Source: Bacteroidota bacterium (lineage in GTDB: Bacteria; Bacteroidota; Bacteroidia; 2-12-FULL-35-15). From it: 46,572 bases of DNA. Numbering within the stretch: the first letter of the stretch is position 1; each line of letters opens with the position of its first letter. The notes under the pieces are model-generated. The model made no database searches, had not been told where the DNA came from, and was given only the letters and a program-made list of their open reading frames with translations. Below are positions 17,195 to 25,943 of the stretch, piece after piece. Where the stretch lies: the NCBI GenBank assembly GCA_947476185.1, contig CANJPX010000019.1, positions 1-46,572 of the forward strand, in the 5' to 3' direction. Made by a program: the position numbers and the translations under genes.

Positions 17195-18262
17195 TTATTT
17201 TTTTTGTGGTGGTGTGCTGCAATTTTCAGCCAGCGTTTTTGCATCTTCAACACCCAATGATGCAGCTATTTTAAAATCCTTGCAAAAACTATTGTCCTTT
17301 GCATCCTGATTTGCTAAACCTCTTTTATAATACGCTTGTCCGTCTTTTGGCTTAATACGGATCGCTTCAGAATAATCATAGGTCGCAGATCGGTAATTCT
17401 CCATCCCTTCACATGCAATAGCCCGTTGCATATATGCCTCATAATAATTTGGACTCAATCGAATAACAGCAGAGAAATCGTCAAAAGCAAGCTTAAAGTT
17501 TGATGCAGCGTTGTAGGCTAAACCACGTAAAAAAATGATCTGAACTGTATCTGCTTTTATTTTAAATGCTTTATTATAATCAGCAATAGCTTTGTCGTAT
17601 TTCTTTAGAAGAATATTGCATTCTGCTCTTTTTAAATAAGGTTGAATTGAATCTGAGTTTAACTGAATTGCAGAATTATAATCTAGTAGGGCCCCTGCAT
17701 AATCCTTAGAACTCATTTTATTATCGCCTGAAGTAATAAACACTGTACTCATTGCCGAGCAAGCATTTGAATCATATAAACCTTTTGCTTTTTCATTTTT
17801 CAATGCTTTTGCTTTACGAAGATCCATACAACCTTTATCTTTTGCCCCTTTAGAGATCAGAATAATTCCTCGCTCACACAAAGCTTCCGCATATTTAGGA
17901 TCTATGCTAATTGCTTTTTCAAAATCAGCCAAGGCGTCTTCCTGCTTACCCAATCCCACTAAACTCATTCCATGCCCGTAATAAGGAACCGCAAAATCAT
18001 GATTATATACAAAGCCATCAGGCATATCTGAAACTGTTTTTTGGTACTCGTTCAATGTACCGTACTTTTTTAGTTTATCAAGATATGTTTTTGTGACAGC
18101 ATCATTTAAACGAATAACGTTAGCAAAGTCAACTTCTGCTGCCTCATTATTGCCGGCAGCCAACTTTGTGTTACCATTTTGAATGATTACCGGTAAACTT
18201 TGAGAGTAACAATAAACTCCAAAAGCCAGGAAAGAAACAGTTAGTATAGATCTTGATTTCAT
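17195..18262 (-). CDS. Secreted TPR-repeat protein
   Basis: A 355-residue protein with a signal peptide (about 1-20, ending CYSQ) and about seven tetratricopeptide repeats, for example EDALADFEKAISIDPKYAEA, AGALLDYNSAIQLNSDSIQP, DKAIADYNKAFKIKADT, KLAFDDFSAVIRLSPNYYEA and RSATYDYSEAIRIKPKDGQA. Such repeats form a protein-binding solenoid; a specific partner is not evident. The start lies 10 bases after the stop of the deiminase-like gene on the same strand, so the two are probably cotranscribed and may act in the same compartment. Confidence 0.8.
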   Translation of the reverse strand: MKSRSILTVSFLAFGVYCYSQSLPVIIQNGNTKLAAGNNEAAEVDFANVIRLNDAVTKTYLDKLKKYGTLNEYQKTVSDMPDGFVYNHDFAVPYYGHGMSLVGLGKQEDALADFEKAISIDPKYAEALCERGIILISKGAKDKGCMDLRKAKALKNEKAKGLYDSNACSAMSTVFITSGDNKMSSKDYAGALLDYNSAIQLNSDSIQPYLKRAECNILLKKYDKAIADYNKAFKIKADTVQIIFLRGLAYNAASNFKLAFDDFSAVIRLSPNYYEAYMQRAIACEGMENYRSATYDYSEAIRIKPKDGQAYYKRGLANQDAKDNSFCKDFKIAASLGVEDAKTLAENCSTPPQKK

Positions 18263-18272
18263 AAATTTTTCG

Positions 18273-20060
18273 TTATTGAATCATTAGTTTTTGTGTAAAT
18301 CGTCCTTCAGTTGTTTCAAGTGAAAGAATATAAGCTCCTTGACCAAGTGTCGTGCCATTGATAAAAAAATTCTTTTCGCCAATTTGGAAATCACCTTCAA
18401 ATATTGTTGCAACCTCATTACCTATAACATCAAAAAGTTTTAAACTACCTTTTGTATTTTTATTAAACGAAACAGGAATGCAAGTGATTCCATGAGATGG
18501 ATTTGGAAATGCAGGTTTGAATTTCACTTCGGCCATTTCATTAATACCGATCAGAATACCCAGCACATCAAACTCAAAGTTTCCTCTAGGAGCAGGCATT
18601 GGTCTGACTTGTTCCTTACCTGAATTTGCATGCGCCTTGATATAATAAAACAAATGTGTTCCAATTGGATAAGGAGGAATAAAACCTGTCCATGTATTAT
18701 TTAGGGCACTCGTTAAATTCATAACAACATTTGAGTAACCTATGGAAGTATCGGTGGTATAATATAAAGTAGCGTATTGAATACCTGATTTATGCTGAAT
18801 ACGCGCGTCAACTTGATATGGAGTAATTGTATTTGTAGTATTCGGCAGGTTTTGATGAACGATCAACAAGGGATCGCTTACACCTACAGCGTGGGTGATA
18901 CAATGTAAAGAACCACTTGCTGCAATTGTGGAATTGGAATTTATTCCTACAATGTTGTATCCCGGCATTGCATCCCGCCAGATACGCATGGCAGTAGTAT
19001 CATATTGGGTGTAATATTGAGGAACAATAACAGATTTATTTATAATTGTTGCATTCGTATAGGTCAAATAGTTTCCTCCTCCATCAGGATATGAAAAACC
19101 GTTCAACTGATCAGGAGGCTGAGGAATCCTGATAATTTTGTAAGGTGTCCCAAAAACCGAATTGTAATTCGAAAGGATATATGCTATGTTGGCATCAATT
19201 TGTGGCCCATCTGCAACACCTGCAGGGTATTGCCCAACCAATATCGTTTCTTCATTTAACAATTTCATATGCATATCGATGTGATGAATAACATCATAAG
19301 GGAGTGTTGTCATTTTTATGTAACGATCAATACCCATAAAATTTTGCATAATGGAATTGATCTGCGTCTCAGTATAGCCCGAGTTTTCATTAAGTATCAA
19401 TTCGGATGAAAAGGCTGTACCTAAACCATCGGTCATATAATTTCCACCGGTATGAATTAATAAATTGGAGCCCACTGTTGTTTCATATAAAGGAATATGC
19501 AAGGTTCTGCAAAGCGAAGCAGGAATGGTATCATCTTTAGGGCGTAATGGACGGTTATACTTCCAGTCAACTTGTACTAAAGAATCTACATCATTGAGAT
19601 AACATGAATTGGAAGAATAGTCTCGTGTCCAAACGCTATTGCAAGGAGTATAAATGTAATGCACATTTGAAAGAGGAACACCACCGGCCGTTAAATATGT
19701 TTTTACGGAATTAGAGTCGGTACTACCGCTACAAGATGTTCCGCAAACGATATATACCTGAGTTTCAAGTCTTGCTTCACGTACAATTTCTCTTAAAACC
19801 GAGGTGTAATTAGTCCAGGTAATAGTTATGGCTTGAGTTTCTTCCCACTGAGCATAGTTCCTGATTGGTCCGGGTGGTGGTGTGGTAATACCAGATTTTG
19901 AATTATAAACGGGAGTCTGCCAATCAGATCGCTGCATTTGCATTAACTCAGATTGAGAAAAACCAACGGGTAGATTTTCCTGAGCGGCAGAACCAAAGCT
20001 TATTAAATAAATTGCAAAAAAAGCAATTGGTTTTGAATAAAAACTCGTCCTAAAGGTCAT
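18273..20060 (-). CDS. Secreted peptidylarginine-deiminase-like protein with T9SS sorting domain
   Basis: A 595-residue protein with a signal peptide (about 1-26, ending SAAQ), a guanidino-group-modifying deiminase domain (PF04371, about 60-400), a beta-sandwich-like segment (about 410-500) and a T9SS type A sorting domain (about 510-595, starting KFKPAFPNPSHG and ending FTQKLMIQ). The catalytic set lines up with P. gingivalis PPAD by eye: D147 in WTRDY, H260 and D262 in HHIDMH, N336 in YTNA, and C387 in SLHCITH. PPGPIR, TGGNYMTDG and AMPGYNIVG also match PPAD positions. The substrate Arg pair appears as R170 and R173 (NRPLRP). Peptidyl-arginine or agmatine could be the substrate; the secretion tail and motifs favour protein citrullination, which is inferred. 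Confidence 0.85.
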   Translation of the reverse strand: MTFRTSFYSKPIAFFAIYLISFGSAAQENLPVGFSQSELMQMQRSDWQTPVYNSKSGITTPPPGPIRNYAQWEETQAITITWTNYTSVLREIVREARLETQVYIVCGTSCSGSTDSNSVKTYLTAGGVPLSNVHYIYTPCNSVWTRDYSSNSCYLNDVDSLVQVDWKYNRPLRPKDDTIPASLCRTLHIPLYETTVGSNLLIHTGGNYMTDGLGTAFSSELILNENSGYTETQINSIMQNFMGIDRYIKMTTLPYDVIHHIDMHMKLLNEETILVGQYPAGVADGPQIDANIAYILSNYNSVFGTPYKIIRIPQPPDQLNGFSYPDGGGNYLTYTNATIINKSVIVPQYYTQYDTTAMRIWRDAMPGYNIVGINSNSTIAASGSLHCITHAVGVSDPLLIVHQNLPNTTNTITPYQVDARIQHKSGIQYATLYYTTDTSIGYSNVVMNLTSALNNTWTGFIPPYPIGTHLFYYIKAHANSGKEQVRPMPAPRGNFEFDVLGILIGINEMAEVKFKPAFPNPSHGITCIPVSFNKNTKGSLKLFDVIGNEVATIFEGDFQIGEKNFFINGTTLGQGAYILSLETTEGRFTQKLMIQ

Positions 20061-20210
20061 TTACTAATGAAATTTTAAGAGGTTAAATTAGACATAATTT
20101 CTTTATTATCAAATTAAATTTGAAGATGTTAAAGTATTCTACATTTTCTGGAATAAGTACAGGATAATAAGTTTACATTAGCGTCCATTTTTGTAATAAA
20201 TATTTGAGAA

Positions 20211-21689
20211 ATGAAACTAAAAATAGCCTTAATAATTTTTATAATTAGTCAATGTCCACTTTTTGCAACTCATATTGTTGGCGGGGATATTACCTTAAAA
20301 TCATTGGGGGCAAACAATTTTGAAGTTACGCTCCGATTTTATCGTGATTGCACTGCTGGAACGGCGGCTTATGACAACCCAATAACGCTGGGAGTTTATG
20401 ATCAAATTACAAATACCGAAGCCTTTCAATTCACCTTGCCTTTAATCTCAACGCAAATATTGGTGTTAGGAGATTCGTGTTTTACTCCGGTTGGATTATG
20501 CGTAGAGGAAGGAATCTATAAGGGTACGATAAACTTAGCAAACAACATAAATGGTTATTATTTAAGTTGGCAGAGATGCTGCAGAAACAACATAATTCAA
20601 AACATCGTGCTTCCCGGTGATGCGGGAATGGTTTTTTACGTTGAATTCCCAGACCCAATTTTGGTTAACTCGAGCCCCGTTTTCGGCTCCTATCCAAATG
20701 CATACATGTGCAACTCTCAACCTAATATTCAAGATTTTTCTGCCATAGATAGTGATGGTGATTCCTTGGCTTATTTTTTAATTACACCGTTGAATGGAAA
20801 TGCTTCTGCAGCAACACCCATCCCTACTCCTTCCTCCGGTCCGTATTCCAGCATTACTTGGCAAACTCCATATAACGCTTTGGATATGATTGGTGGTGTA
20901 CCCGTTATGTCTATAAACCCTGTAACGGGGATTTTAACTGCAACACCATCAACTTTAGGGATCTATGTTTTCGCCGTTGTTGTGAAAGAATATAGAGGAG
21001 GAATTAAAATTGGTGAAGTCCGAAGAGACATACAATACCAGGTTATCAGCTGCAATACTAACCAGGCGCCAATTTTTATCAACCCTACCGTTGCTTCCTA
21101 TTCCATTGTGGCAGGCGATTCGCTGTGTATCCCAATTGAAGCGTCTGACATAAATTCTGACTGGGTCGGATTAAGCGCATCGTCAGAGCTATTTACAAAT
21201 CCTTCTACTACAGCGTTTACCACTTTCACAAATGATAGCGCAATCGCAGATGTACATTCAACCTTTTGCTTCCAATCAACTTGTGATCATATCCGGGAAG
21301 GAGCTTATTCTGCTACATTTTATGCAAGAGACTATTCCTGCTATGGAACAAATGTGGTAACTACGGTTGTAAACATCACTGTTCTTTCGCCCATAGATGG
21401 ACAATTAGATAAAATAATGCCAAATGTTTTCACTCCCAATAACGATAACAAGAATGATTATTTCAAAGTAAATGCTGATAACATTAACGATTGTTTTGAT
21501 AAGTTTCAGATAAAAATATATAGTAGATGGGGAGAACTTTTATTTGAATCGGATAAATTTCATTTCAATTGGGATGGGAAAAATAAAAAGGGGAAAATGA
21601 TGGTTGACGGTGTATACTTTTACATCATTGATGGGAATTTTAAGAACGAATCATTTGAGTACAAAGGGAATATTCAAATTTTAAGATAA
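20211..21689 (+). CDS. Large secreted protein with gliding-motility-type (type B) C-terminal domain
   Basis: A 492-residue cell-surface or extracellular protein. The signal peptide ends near residue 19 (PLFATHIVGGD). The N-terminal two-thirds is a beta-rich, Cys-containing region of the THIVGGDI/YRDC type expanded in Bacteroidota (FYRDCTAGTAAYDNP, SWQRCCRNNII). A putative Ig-like stretch follows (SYSIVAGDSLCIPIEASD). The C-terminal 90 residues are the CHU_C/gliding-associated T9SS sorting domain: MPNVFTPNNDNKNDYFKV, IKIYSRWGELLFES, FNWDGKNKKGK and GVYFYII. It is divergent from the deiminase gene across 150 bases with no clear promoter motif. Function unknown; export by T9SS is well supported. 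Confidence 0.88.
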   Translation: MKLKIALIIFIISQCPLFATHIVGGDITLKSLGANNFEVTLRFYRDCTAGTAAYDNPITLGVYDQITNTEAFQFTLPLISTQILVLGDSCFTPVGLCVEEGIYKGTINLANNINGYYLSWQRCCRNNIIQNIVLPGDAGMVFYVEFPDPILVNSSPVFGSYPNAYMCNSQPNIQDFSAIDSDGDSLAYFLITPLNGNASAATPIPTPSSGPYSSITWQTPYNALDMIGGVPVMSINPVTGILTATPSTLGIYVFAVVVKEYRGGIKIGEVRRDIQYQVISCNTNQAPIFINPTVASYSIVAGDSLCIPIEASDINSDWVGLSASSELFTNPSTTAFTTFTNDSAIADVHSTFCFQSTCDHIREGAYSATFYARDYSCYGTNVVTTVVNITVLSPIDGQLDKIMPNVFTPNNDNKNDYFKVNADNINDCFDKFQIKIYSRWGELLFESDKFHFNWDGKNKKGKMMVDGVYFYIIDGNFKNESFEYKGNIQILR

Positions 21690-21756
21690 ATAAATTGCCT
21701 TTTAAAATTCGCACCCATGAATAAGAGGTTTACTTTTGTTTTAATATATTTGTAAA

Positions 21757-22161
21757 ATGAAAACTTTTACTTCCATTTTTATCTTTATATTACTTTCATT
21801 TTCCTTCACAATTAGAAATGAAAAGGCAACGTGTGCTGTCAAGTATAATGGCATTTATGCTTATAAATTAGACAGCGAGCATTCTGCCATCATACGATTT
21901 TATGAAGATGGAACAGTTTTGGCTTCCACCTCGATAAATGATTACTTTGATGTTTTCAGTTGGTTTCATAAGGAAAACAAAGACCTAGTTCTGAAAGGAA
22001 CATATAAGATCACTAATTGTTCCATCAAATTTGAAGTTAGCGGCATGACCGGTAAACAAAAATACAAAGGCTCCATATCGGAAAACACCATCGACATGAA
22101 ACTTACGGATGGAGAAAGTAAAAAATCAGTGAACAGAACCTACACTTTTTTTACCCTTTAA
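21757..22161 (+). CDS. Small secreted hypothetical protein
   Basis: A 134-residue protein with an N-terminal hydrophobic segment (about 5-19) followed by a charged stretch, so a signal peptide or anchor. The mature part looks all-beta (IIRFYEDGTVLASTSI, LVLKGTYKITNCSIKFEV, KYKGSISENTIDMKLTDG, RTYTFF). I do not recognise the family. Two perfect -7 elements, TACTTTTG (21731-21738) and TATATTTG (21745-21752), lie just upstream, suggesting its own promoter and a very short leader. The ATG at 21757 is the first after them. Confidence 0.65.
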   Translation: MKTFTSIFIFILLSFSFTIRNEKATCAVKYNGIYAYKLDSEHSAIIRFYEDGTVLASTSINDYFDVFSWFHKENKDLVLKGTYKITNCSIKFEVSGMTGKQKYKGSISENTIDMKLTDGESKKSVNRTYTFFTL

Positions 22162-22228
22162 CGACATTTCATTTTCCTGAATATTTTCTTTAGAAAACTA
22201 CTATTTTTTTCAAATAATTGAAATATAT

Positions 22229-22244
22229 TTTAGACTTGTCTAAA
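22229..22244. promoter_or_regulatory. Palindromic operator, likely metal-regulator (MntR/DtxR) box
   Basis: TTTAGAC-TT-GTCTAAA is a perfect 7-bp inverted repeat around two bases, 55 bases before the start of the DtxR-family repressor gene. Size, symmetry and AT/GC layout fit DtxR-family operators. If the nearby TTATTTTG (22246-22253) is a -7 element with one mismatch, the palindrome sits directly in the promoter spacer, as expected for repression. No second copy was noticed elsewhere in the window. Confidence 0.65.
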
Positions 22245-22299
22245 TTTATTTTGAGAGTATTATAAAATACATTACATTCGTATTAAAATTTCTATACAA

Positions 22300-22959
22300 A
22301 TGAACTCCTTTACGGAAGAAAATTATTTAAAGGCTATCTACACCCTTACAGAACAAAGCAACAGTGTTGTTTCTACTAATGCTATTGCAGAAAAAATGAA
22401 TACGAAAGCTGCATCCGTAACAGATATGTTAAAAAAACTTTCTGATAAGAAGCTCATCAATTACCAGAAATATCAAGGTGGCGCTCTTAGTTCAAAGGGC
22501 AAAAAAGTAGCATTAAGCATTATTCGAAAACATCGTTTATGGGAAATGTTCTTATTGGAAAAACTTGATTTTAAATGGGACGAAGTGCATGATGTTGCTG
22601 AACAATTAGAGCATATCAATTCTGATAAACTGATCGCCCAAATTGATAAATTCTTGAATTATCCAAAATTTGATCCTCATGGTGAGCCTATTCCTGATGC
22701 AAACGGAAAAATCCAACAGCAAAGATCAAAATCCATGGCAAATTATAAAAAAAACGATGTGTTACTAATGACCGGTGTAGTTGACCACTCCACCTCCTTT
22801 TTAAATTATATTGACAAATCGGGGTTAGCACTAGGAAACGAAATAAGGATCAAAGACGTCAATGAATTTGATCGTTCATTGCAAATCACAATTGGCAAAA
22901 AAAATACAATTTTTATCAGCAACGATGTTGCAAAAAATATTTTAGCAATAATAAAATAA
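22300..22959 (+). CDS. DtxR/MntR-family metal-dependent repressor
   Basis: A 219-residue regulator with three parts: a winged helix-turn-helix (about 1-70, recognition helix in TKAASVTDMLKKLSDKKL), a dimerisation and metal-binding domain (about 71-145, KHRLWEMFLLEKL and DEVHDVAEQLEHI) and a C-terminal FeoA/SH3-like domain (about 150-219). The ancillary metal site H78, E82, H97 is intact. The primary site has E101, E104 and H105; the Glu where DtxR has Cys102 is the MntR feature, which suggests manganese. N8 takes the place of DtxR M10 or MntR D8. Its 3-base spacing to an Nramp transporter supports control of Mn(II) or Fe(II) uptake, probably through the palindrome upstream. Confidence 0.92.
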   Translation: MNSFTEENYLKAIYTLTEQSNSVVSTNAIAEKMNTKAASVTDMLKKLSDKKLINYQKYQGGALSSKGKKVALSIIRKHRLWEMFLLEKLDFKWDEVHDVAEQLEHINSDKLIAQIDKFLNYPKFDPHGEPIPDANGKIQQQRSKSMANYKKNDVLLMTGVVDHSTSFLNYIDKSGLALGNEIRIKDVNEFDRSLQITIGKKNTIFISNDVAKNILAIIK

Positions 22960-22962
22960 GCG

Positions 22963-24837
22963 ATGAGCGATCATTCAAAAAAATCTTTATCTGAAGTACA
23001 TTCAAGCATTGACACCCTAAACAAATCGGGGTTTTGGAAAAAGTTATTCGCATTCATGGGTCCGGCATATCTAATAAGCGTCGGGTATATGGATCCGGGC
23101 AATTGGGCCACAGATATTGCCGGAGGAAGTCAGTTTGGCTATAAATTACTTTGGGTATTAGTTATGAGTAATTTAATGGCATTGCTTTTACAAAGTTTAA
23201 GTGCAAAACTGGGATTGGTAAGAGGATTAGATCTTGCGCAAGCCTCCAGGCAATCCTATCCTCCTGTTGTGAATTTTTTCAATTGGCTTTTGGCAGAAGT
23301 TGCTATTGCAGCTTGCGACCTGGCAGAAGTTATCGGAATGGCGATAGGGTTACAATTACTTTTTCATCTTCCATTACTGGCAGGTGTTTCTATCAGCGTT
23401 CTGGACACTATCATTTTATTGGTTTTACAGCGTTATGGAATGCGAAAAATGGAGGCATTTATTTTAGCCCTTGTTGCCACCATCGGAGTAGCTTTTATTG
23501 TAGAATTGATTTTTGCAAAACCAAACGGTATCGAATTAGTGAAAGGATTTATACCAACGATGCCAAACAAGACAGCACTTTATATAGCCATTGGTATTAT
23601 TGGTGCGACTGTTATGCCGCACAATTTATATTTGCATTCTTCCTTGGTTCAAACACGAAAAATTGACCGGACATTTATCGGAATTAAAGAAGCCATAAAA
23701 TATAATTTCATTGATACCTTTATTGCCTTAAACATGGCCTTATTTGTAAATGCAGCCATTTTGATACTTGCTGCGGCTGCATTTTTTTCAACAGGACACA
23801 ATGAAGTTTCTCAAATTCAAGATGCACATCATTTATTAAATGATATTTTTGGGAACGCTGCCCCTGCCCTATTTGCTATTGCATTGATTGCTGCCGGGCA
23901 AAGTTCCACACTAACAGGAACTTTATCAGGACAGATCGTAATGGAGGGTTATCTGAATTTAAGGATACAACCCTGGCTAAGAAGGTTGATCACAAGGTTA
24001 ATCGCAATCGTTCCTGCATTTCTAGTGATCTTTTTTATGGGAGAAGGAGCCACCGGTGAATTACTGATCTTAAGTCAGGTGATATTGAGTTTACAACTGG
24101 GTTTTGCTGTTATACCGTTGATTCATCTTACCAGCAACAAAAAACAAATGGGTGAATTCGCGAATAAATTGTGGGTAAATATTCTATCCTGGCTTGTTGC
24201 AACAATCATCGTTGTTTTGAACGTAAAACTAGTTATTGAAACAGTAAGCGAATGGATCGCAAAAGCAGAAAATCCTGTTGTATATTATTTTACCCTTGTT
24301 CCATTAATTATTGGAGCGGGAATATTGTTGATGTATATTACCTTTGCTCCAATGATCAAAAAAGTGATTGATAAAACTACATTTGCTCCTGATGGACTTC
24401 CGAAAGAATTGGAAATAACGGAAACAAAAAAATACAACTGCATTGCTATCACTGTTGATTTTAGTTCAAGTGACAGCAAAGCCATTAGCAGTGCATTTTC
24501 TCAAGGAGGAAAAACAGCAACTTATATATTAATTCATATTGTAGAAACGGCAGGTGCGCGTATGATGGGCCATGAGATTGATGACATGGAAACACTTTCA
24601 GACAAAACTAATTTAGAGAGATACAAGTCCAATCTGGAATTAAAAGGGTATACTATTGAAACAAGACTTGGTTTTGGCAATCCTAAAAAAAGTGTTCCGG
24701 ATATTGTAAACAACTGCAATTGTGACTTGCTGGTAATGGGAGCTCATGGTCACAGAGCACTAAAGGATCTGATATTCGGGACTACACTTGACACTGTGAG
24801 ACACAATGTGAAAGTACCAGTTCTAATTGTGAAGTGA
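22963..24837 (+). CDS. mntH: Nramp-family metal transporter fused to a universal stress protein domain
   Basis: A 624-residue fusion. The N-terminal 470 residues form an 11-helix Nramp/MntH proton-coupled Mn(II)/Fe(II) importer, with the metal-binding motifs DPGN (44-47, in GYMDPGNWATD) and MPHN (218-221, in VMPHNLYLHSS). The C-terminal 140 residues (from about 487) are a UspA domain with the nucleotide-binding signature G-A-H-G-x9-G-T (593-607), so ATP binding is likely. It starts 3 bases after the repressor gene and is cotranscribed. The fused domain would face the cytoplasm and could gate transport in response to nucleotide or stress; that role is inferred. Confidence 0.92.
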   Translation: MSDHSKKSLSEVHSSIDTLNKSGFWKKLFAFMGPAYLISVGYMDPGNWATDIAGGSQFGYKLLWVLVMSNLMALLLQSLSAKLGLVRGLDLAQASRQSYPPVVNFFNWLLAEVAIAACDLAEVIGMAIGLQLLFHLPLLAGVSISVLDTIILLVLQRYGMRKMEAFILALVATIGVAFIVELIFAKPNGIELVKGFIPTMPNKTALYIAIGIIGATVMPHNLYLHSSLVQTRKIDRTFIGIKEAIKYNFIDTFIALNMALFVNAAILILAAAAFFSTGHNEVSQIQDAHHLLNDIFGNAAPALFAIALIAAGQSSTLTGTLSGQIVMEGYLNLRIQPWLRRLITRLIAIVPAFLVIFFMGEGATGELLILSQVILSLQLGFAVIPLIHLTSNKKQMGEFANKLWVNILSWLVATIIVVLNVKLVIETVSEWIAKAENPVVYYFTLVPLIIGAGILLMYITFAPMIKKVIDKTTFAPDGLPKELEITETKKYNCIAITVDFSSSDSKAISSAFSQGGKTATYILIHIVETAGARMMGHEIDDMETLSDKTNLERYKSNLELKGYTIETRLGFGNPKKSVPDIVNNCNCDLLVMGAHGHRALKDLIFGTTLDTVRHNVKVPVLIVK

Positions 24838-24854
24838 GCCACCTACATTTTTAT

Positions 24855-24862
24855 TACCTTTG
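24855..24862 (+). promoter_or_regulatory. -7 element upstream of smpB
   Basis: TACCTTTG matches TAnnTTTG and ends 7 bases before the smpB ATG. No TTTG at the right distance upstream, so the assignment is weak. Confidence 0.3.
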
Positions 24863-24869
24863 AGATTCT

Positions 24870-25322
24870 ATGAGTACAGAAAACAATATCAATATTAAGA
24901 ACAGACAAGCATCGTTTGAGTATGCTTTTATTGATAAATATCTTGCGGGAATTCAGCTGACAGGTACCGAAATAAAATCAATACGAGAAGGGAAAGCAAA
25001 TATTAGTGATGCATTTTGTGTGTTCCTGAAAGAAGAATTATTTATCCGAAATATGAATGTTTCTCCCTATTTCAATGGAACATACAATAACGTTCCTGAA
25101 AAACGCGATCGTAAATTACTTTTAACCCGTCAAGAATTAAATAAACTTCAAGGGAAATTAAAAGATCAGGGGTTAACTGTTGTTCCTTTAAGATTATTCA
25201 TCAATGAAAAAGGGTTTGCAAAACTTGAAATTGCATTGGCAAAGGGGAAAAAGTTGTTTGACAAACGTGCTGACATCAAAAAAAGAGATACTGAAAGAGA
25301 AACTAACAGACGATTAAAATAG
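24870..25322 (+). CDS. smpB: SsrA-binding protein SmpB
   Basis: A 150-residue protein that binds tmRNA and brings it to stalled ribosomes in trans-translation. Typical parts are KNRQASFEYAFIDKYLAGIQLTG at the start, EIKSIREGKANISDAF, the strand SPYFNG, RKLLLTRQEL, and the basic C-terminal tail KGKKLFDKRADIKKRDTERE that enters the decoding site. Length is normal. It lies 32 bases after the transporter and is convergent with the secreted-protein gene at 25386. Confidence 0.96.
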   Translation: MSTENNINIKNRQASFEYAFIDKYLAGIQLTGTEIKSIREGKANISDAFCVFLKEELFIRNMNVSPYFNGTYNNVPEKRDRKLLLTRQELNKLQGKLKDQGLTVVPLRLFINEKGFAKLEIALAKGKKLFDKRADIKKRDTERETNRRLK

Positions 25323-25385
25323 TTTTGCAATTTCTTGATACATCAACACCATACCAAAATCTATTATTAATAATAAAGAAAGAAA

Positions 25386-25847
25386 TTATTTTTTCACCTT
25401 TTCGCTACCTGCAAATTCATACTTTTTCTTTTCAACACCATTTTTCATCTGAACTATAGTACCTTCAATATCGTAGTTAATCAATGTGGCTTCCCATTTA
25501 TAATCGTTTTTCTCTTCAGAATATTCGCCTTCAAAAGTTACCATATGCATTTCCATTTCATCCTCAGTATAAGTAGAATCTAATGTAACACGGTAGGAAA
25601 TCGGTGGTAAGGTTAATTTCTCATACATAAGATCAGCTTCTATTTTACCACCTTTGATAAAGAAAAGACTTGGAACAGCCTTACCTCTGCCAGCTGCTTT
25701 CATTTCGTAGAATTGAACATTAAATTTTTTATTTTCTAAAAATTTATTCTTTTCACCTCTTGATTTTTGGGCAAATGAAACAGTCGAAAATAAAAGCATA
25801 GCCGTTAAGGATAATAAAATTGATTTTAAAAAGAGGATGTTTTTCAT
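25386..25847 (-). CDS. Small secreted protein, paralogue-like of the gene at 5324-5818
   Basis: A 153-residue protein with a signal peptide (about 1-27, ending SFAQ). The mature part is beta-rich and Lys-rich and ends WEATLINYDIEGTIVQMKNG and YEFAGSEKVKK. That ending parallels the 5324-5818 protein (W-E-G-T, I-x-GT, K-x-G, Y-x-F-x-G, KK), and both have a similar stretch earlier (KIEADLM against FMQADFE). I see a distant family of secreted proteins but no known domain or catalytic residues. A single transcript convergent with smpB is likely. Confidence 0.75.
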   Translation of the reverse strand: MKNILFLKSILLSLTAMLLFSTVSFAQKSRGEKNKFLENKKFNVQFYEMKAAGRGKAVPSLFFIKGGKIEADLMYEKLTLPPISYRVTLDSTYTEDEMEMHMVTFEGEYSEEKNDYKWEATLINYDIEGTIVQMKNGVEKKKYEFAGSEKVKK

Positions 25848-25943
25848 TCTTGTTTCTTGTTAGATTTAAATTTTTACTAATTGTAAATGATTAATGTCAA
25901 ATATTTTGCCAAAAAATTAAATACTTTATGTAAAACTATACTT

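Noticed and set aside
23283..23666. 127-codon open frame on the plus strand
   Set aside because: Out-of-frame shadow inside the Nramp gene; Cys/Tyr-rich translation without domain features.
25357..25376. AT palindrome between smpB and the secreted-protein gene as a terminator
   Set aside because: TATTATTAATAATA has no GC pairs and would not form a stable stem.
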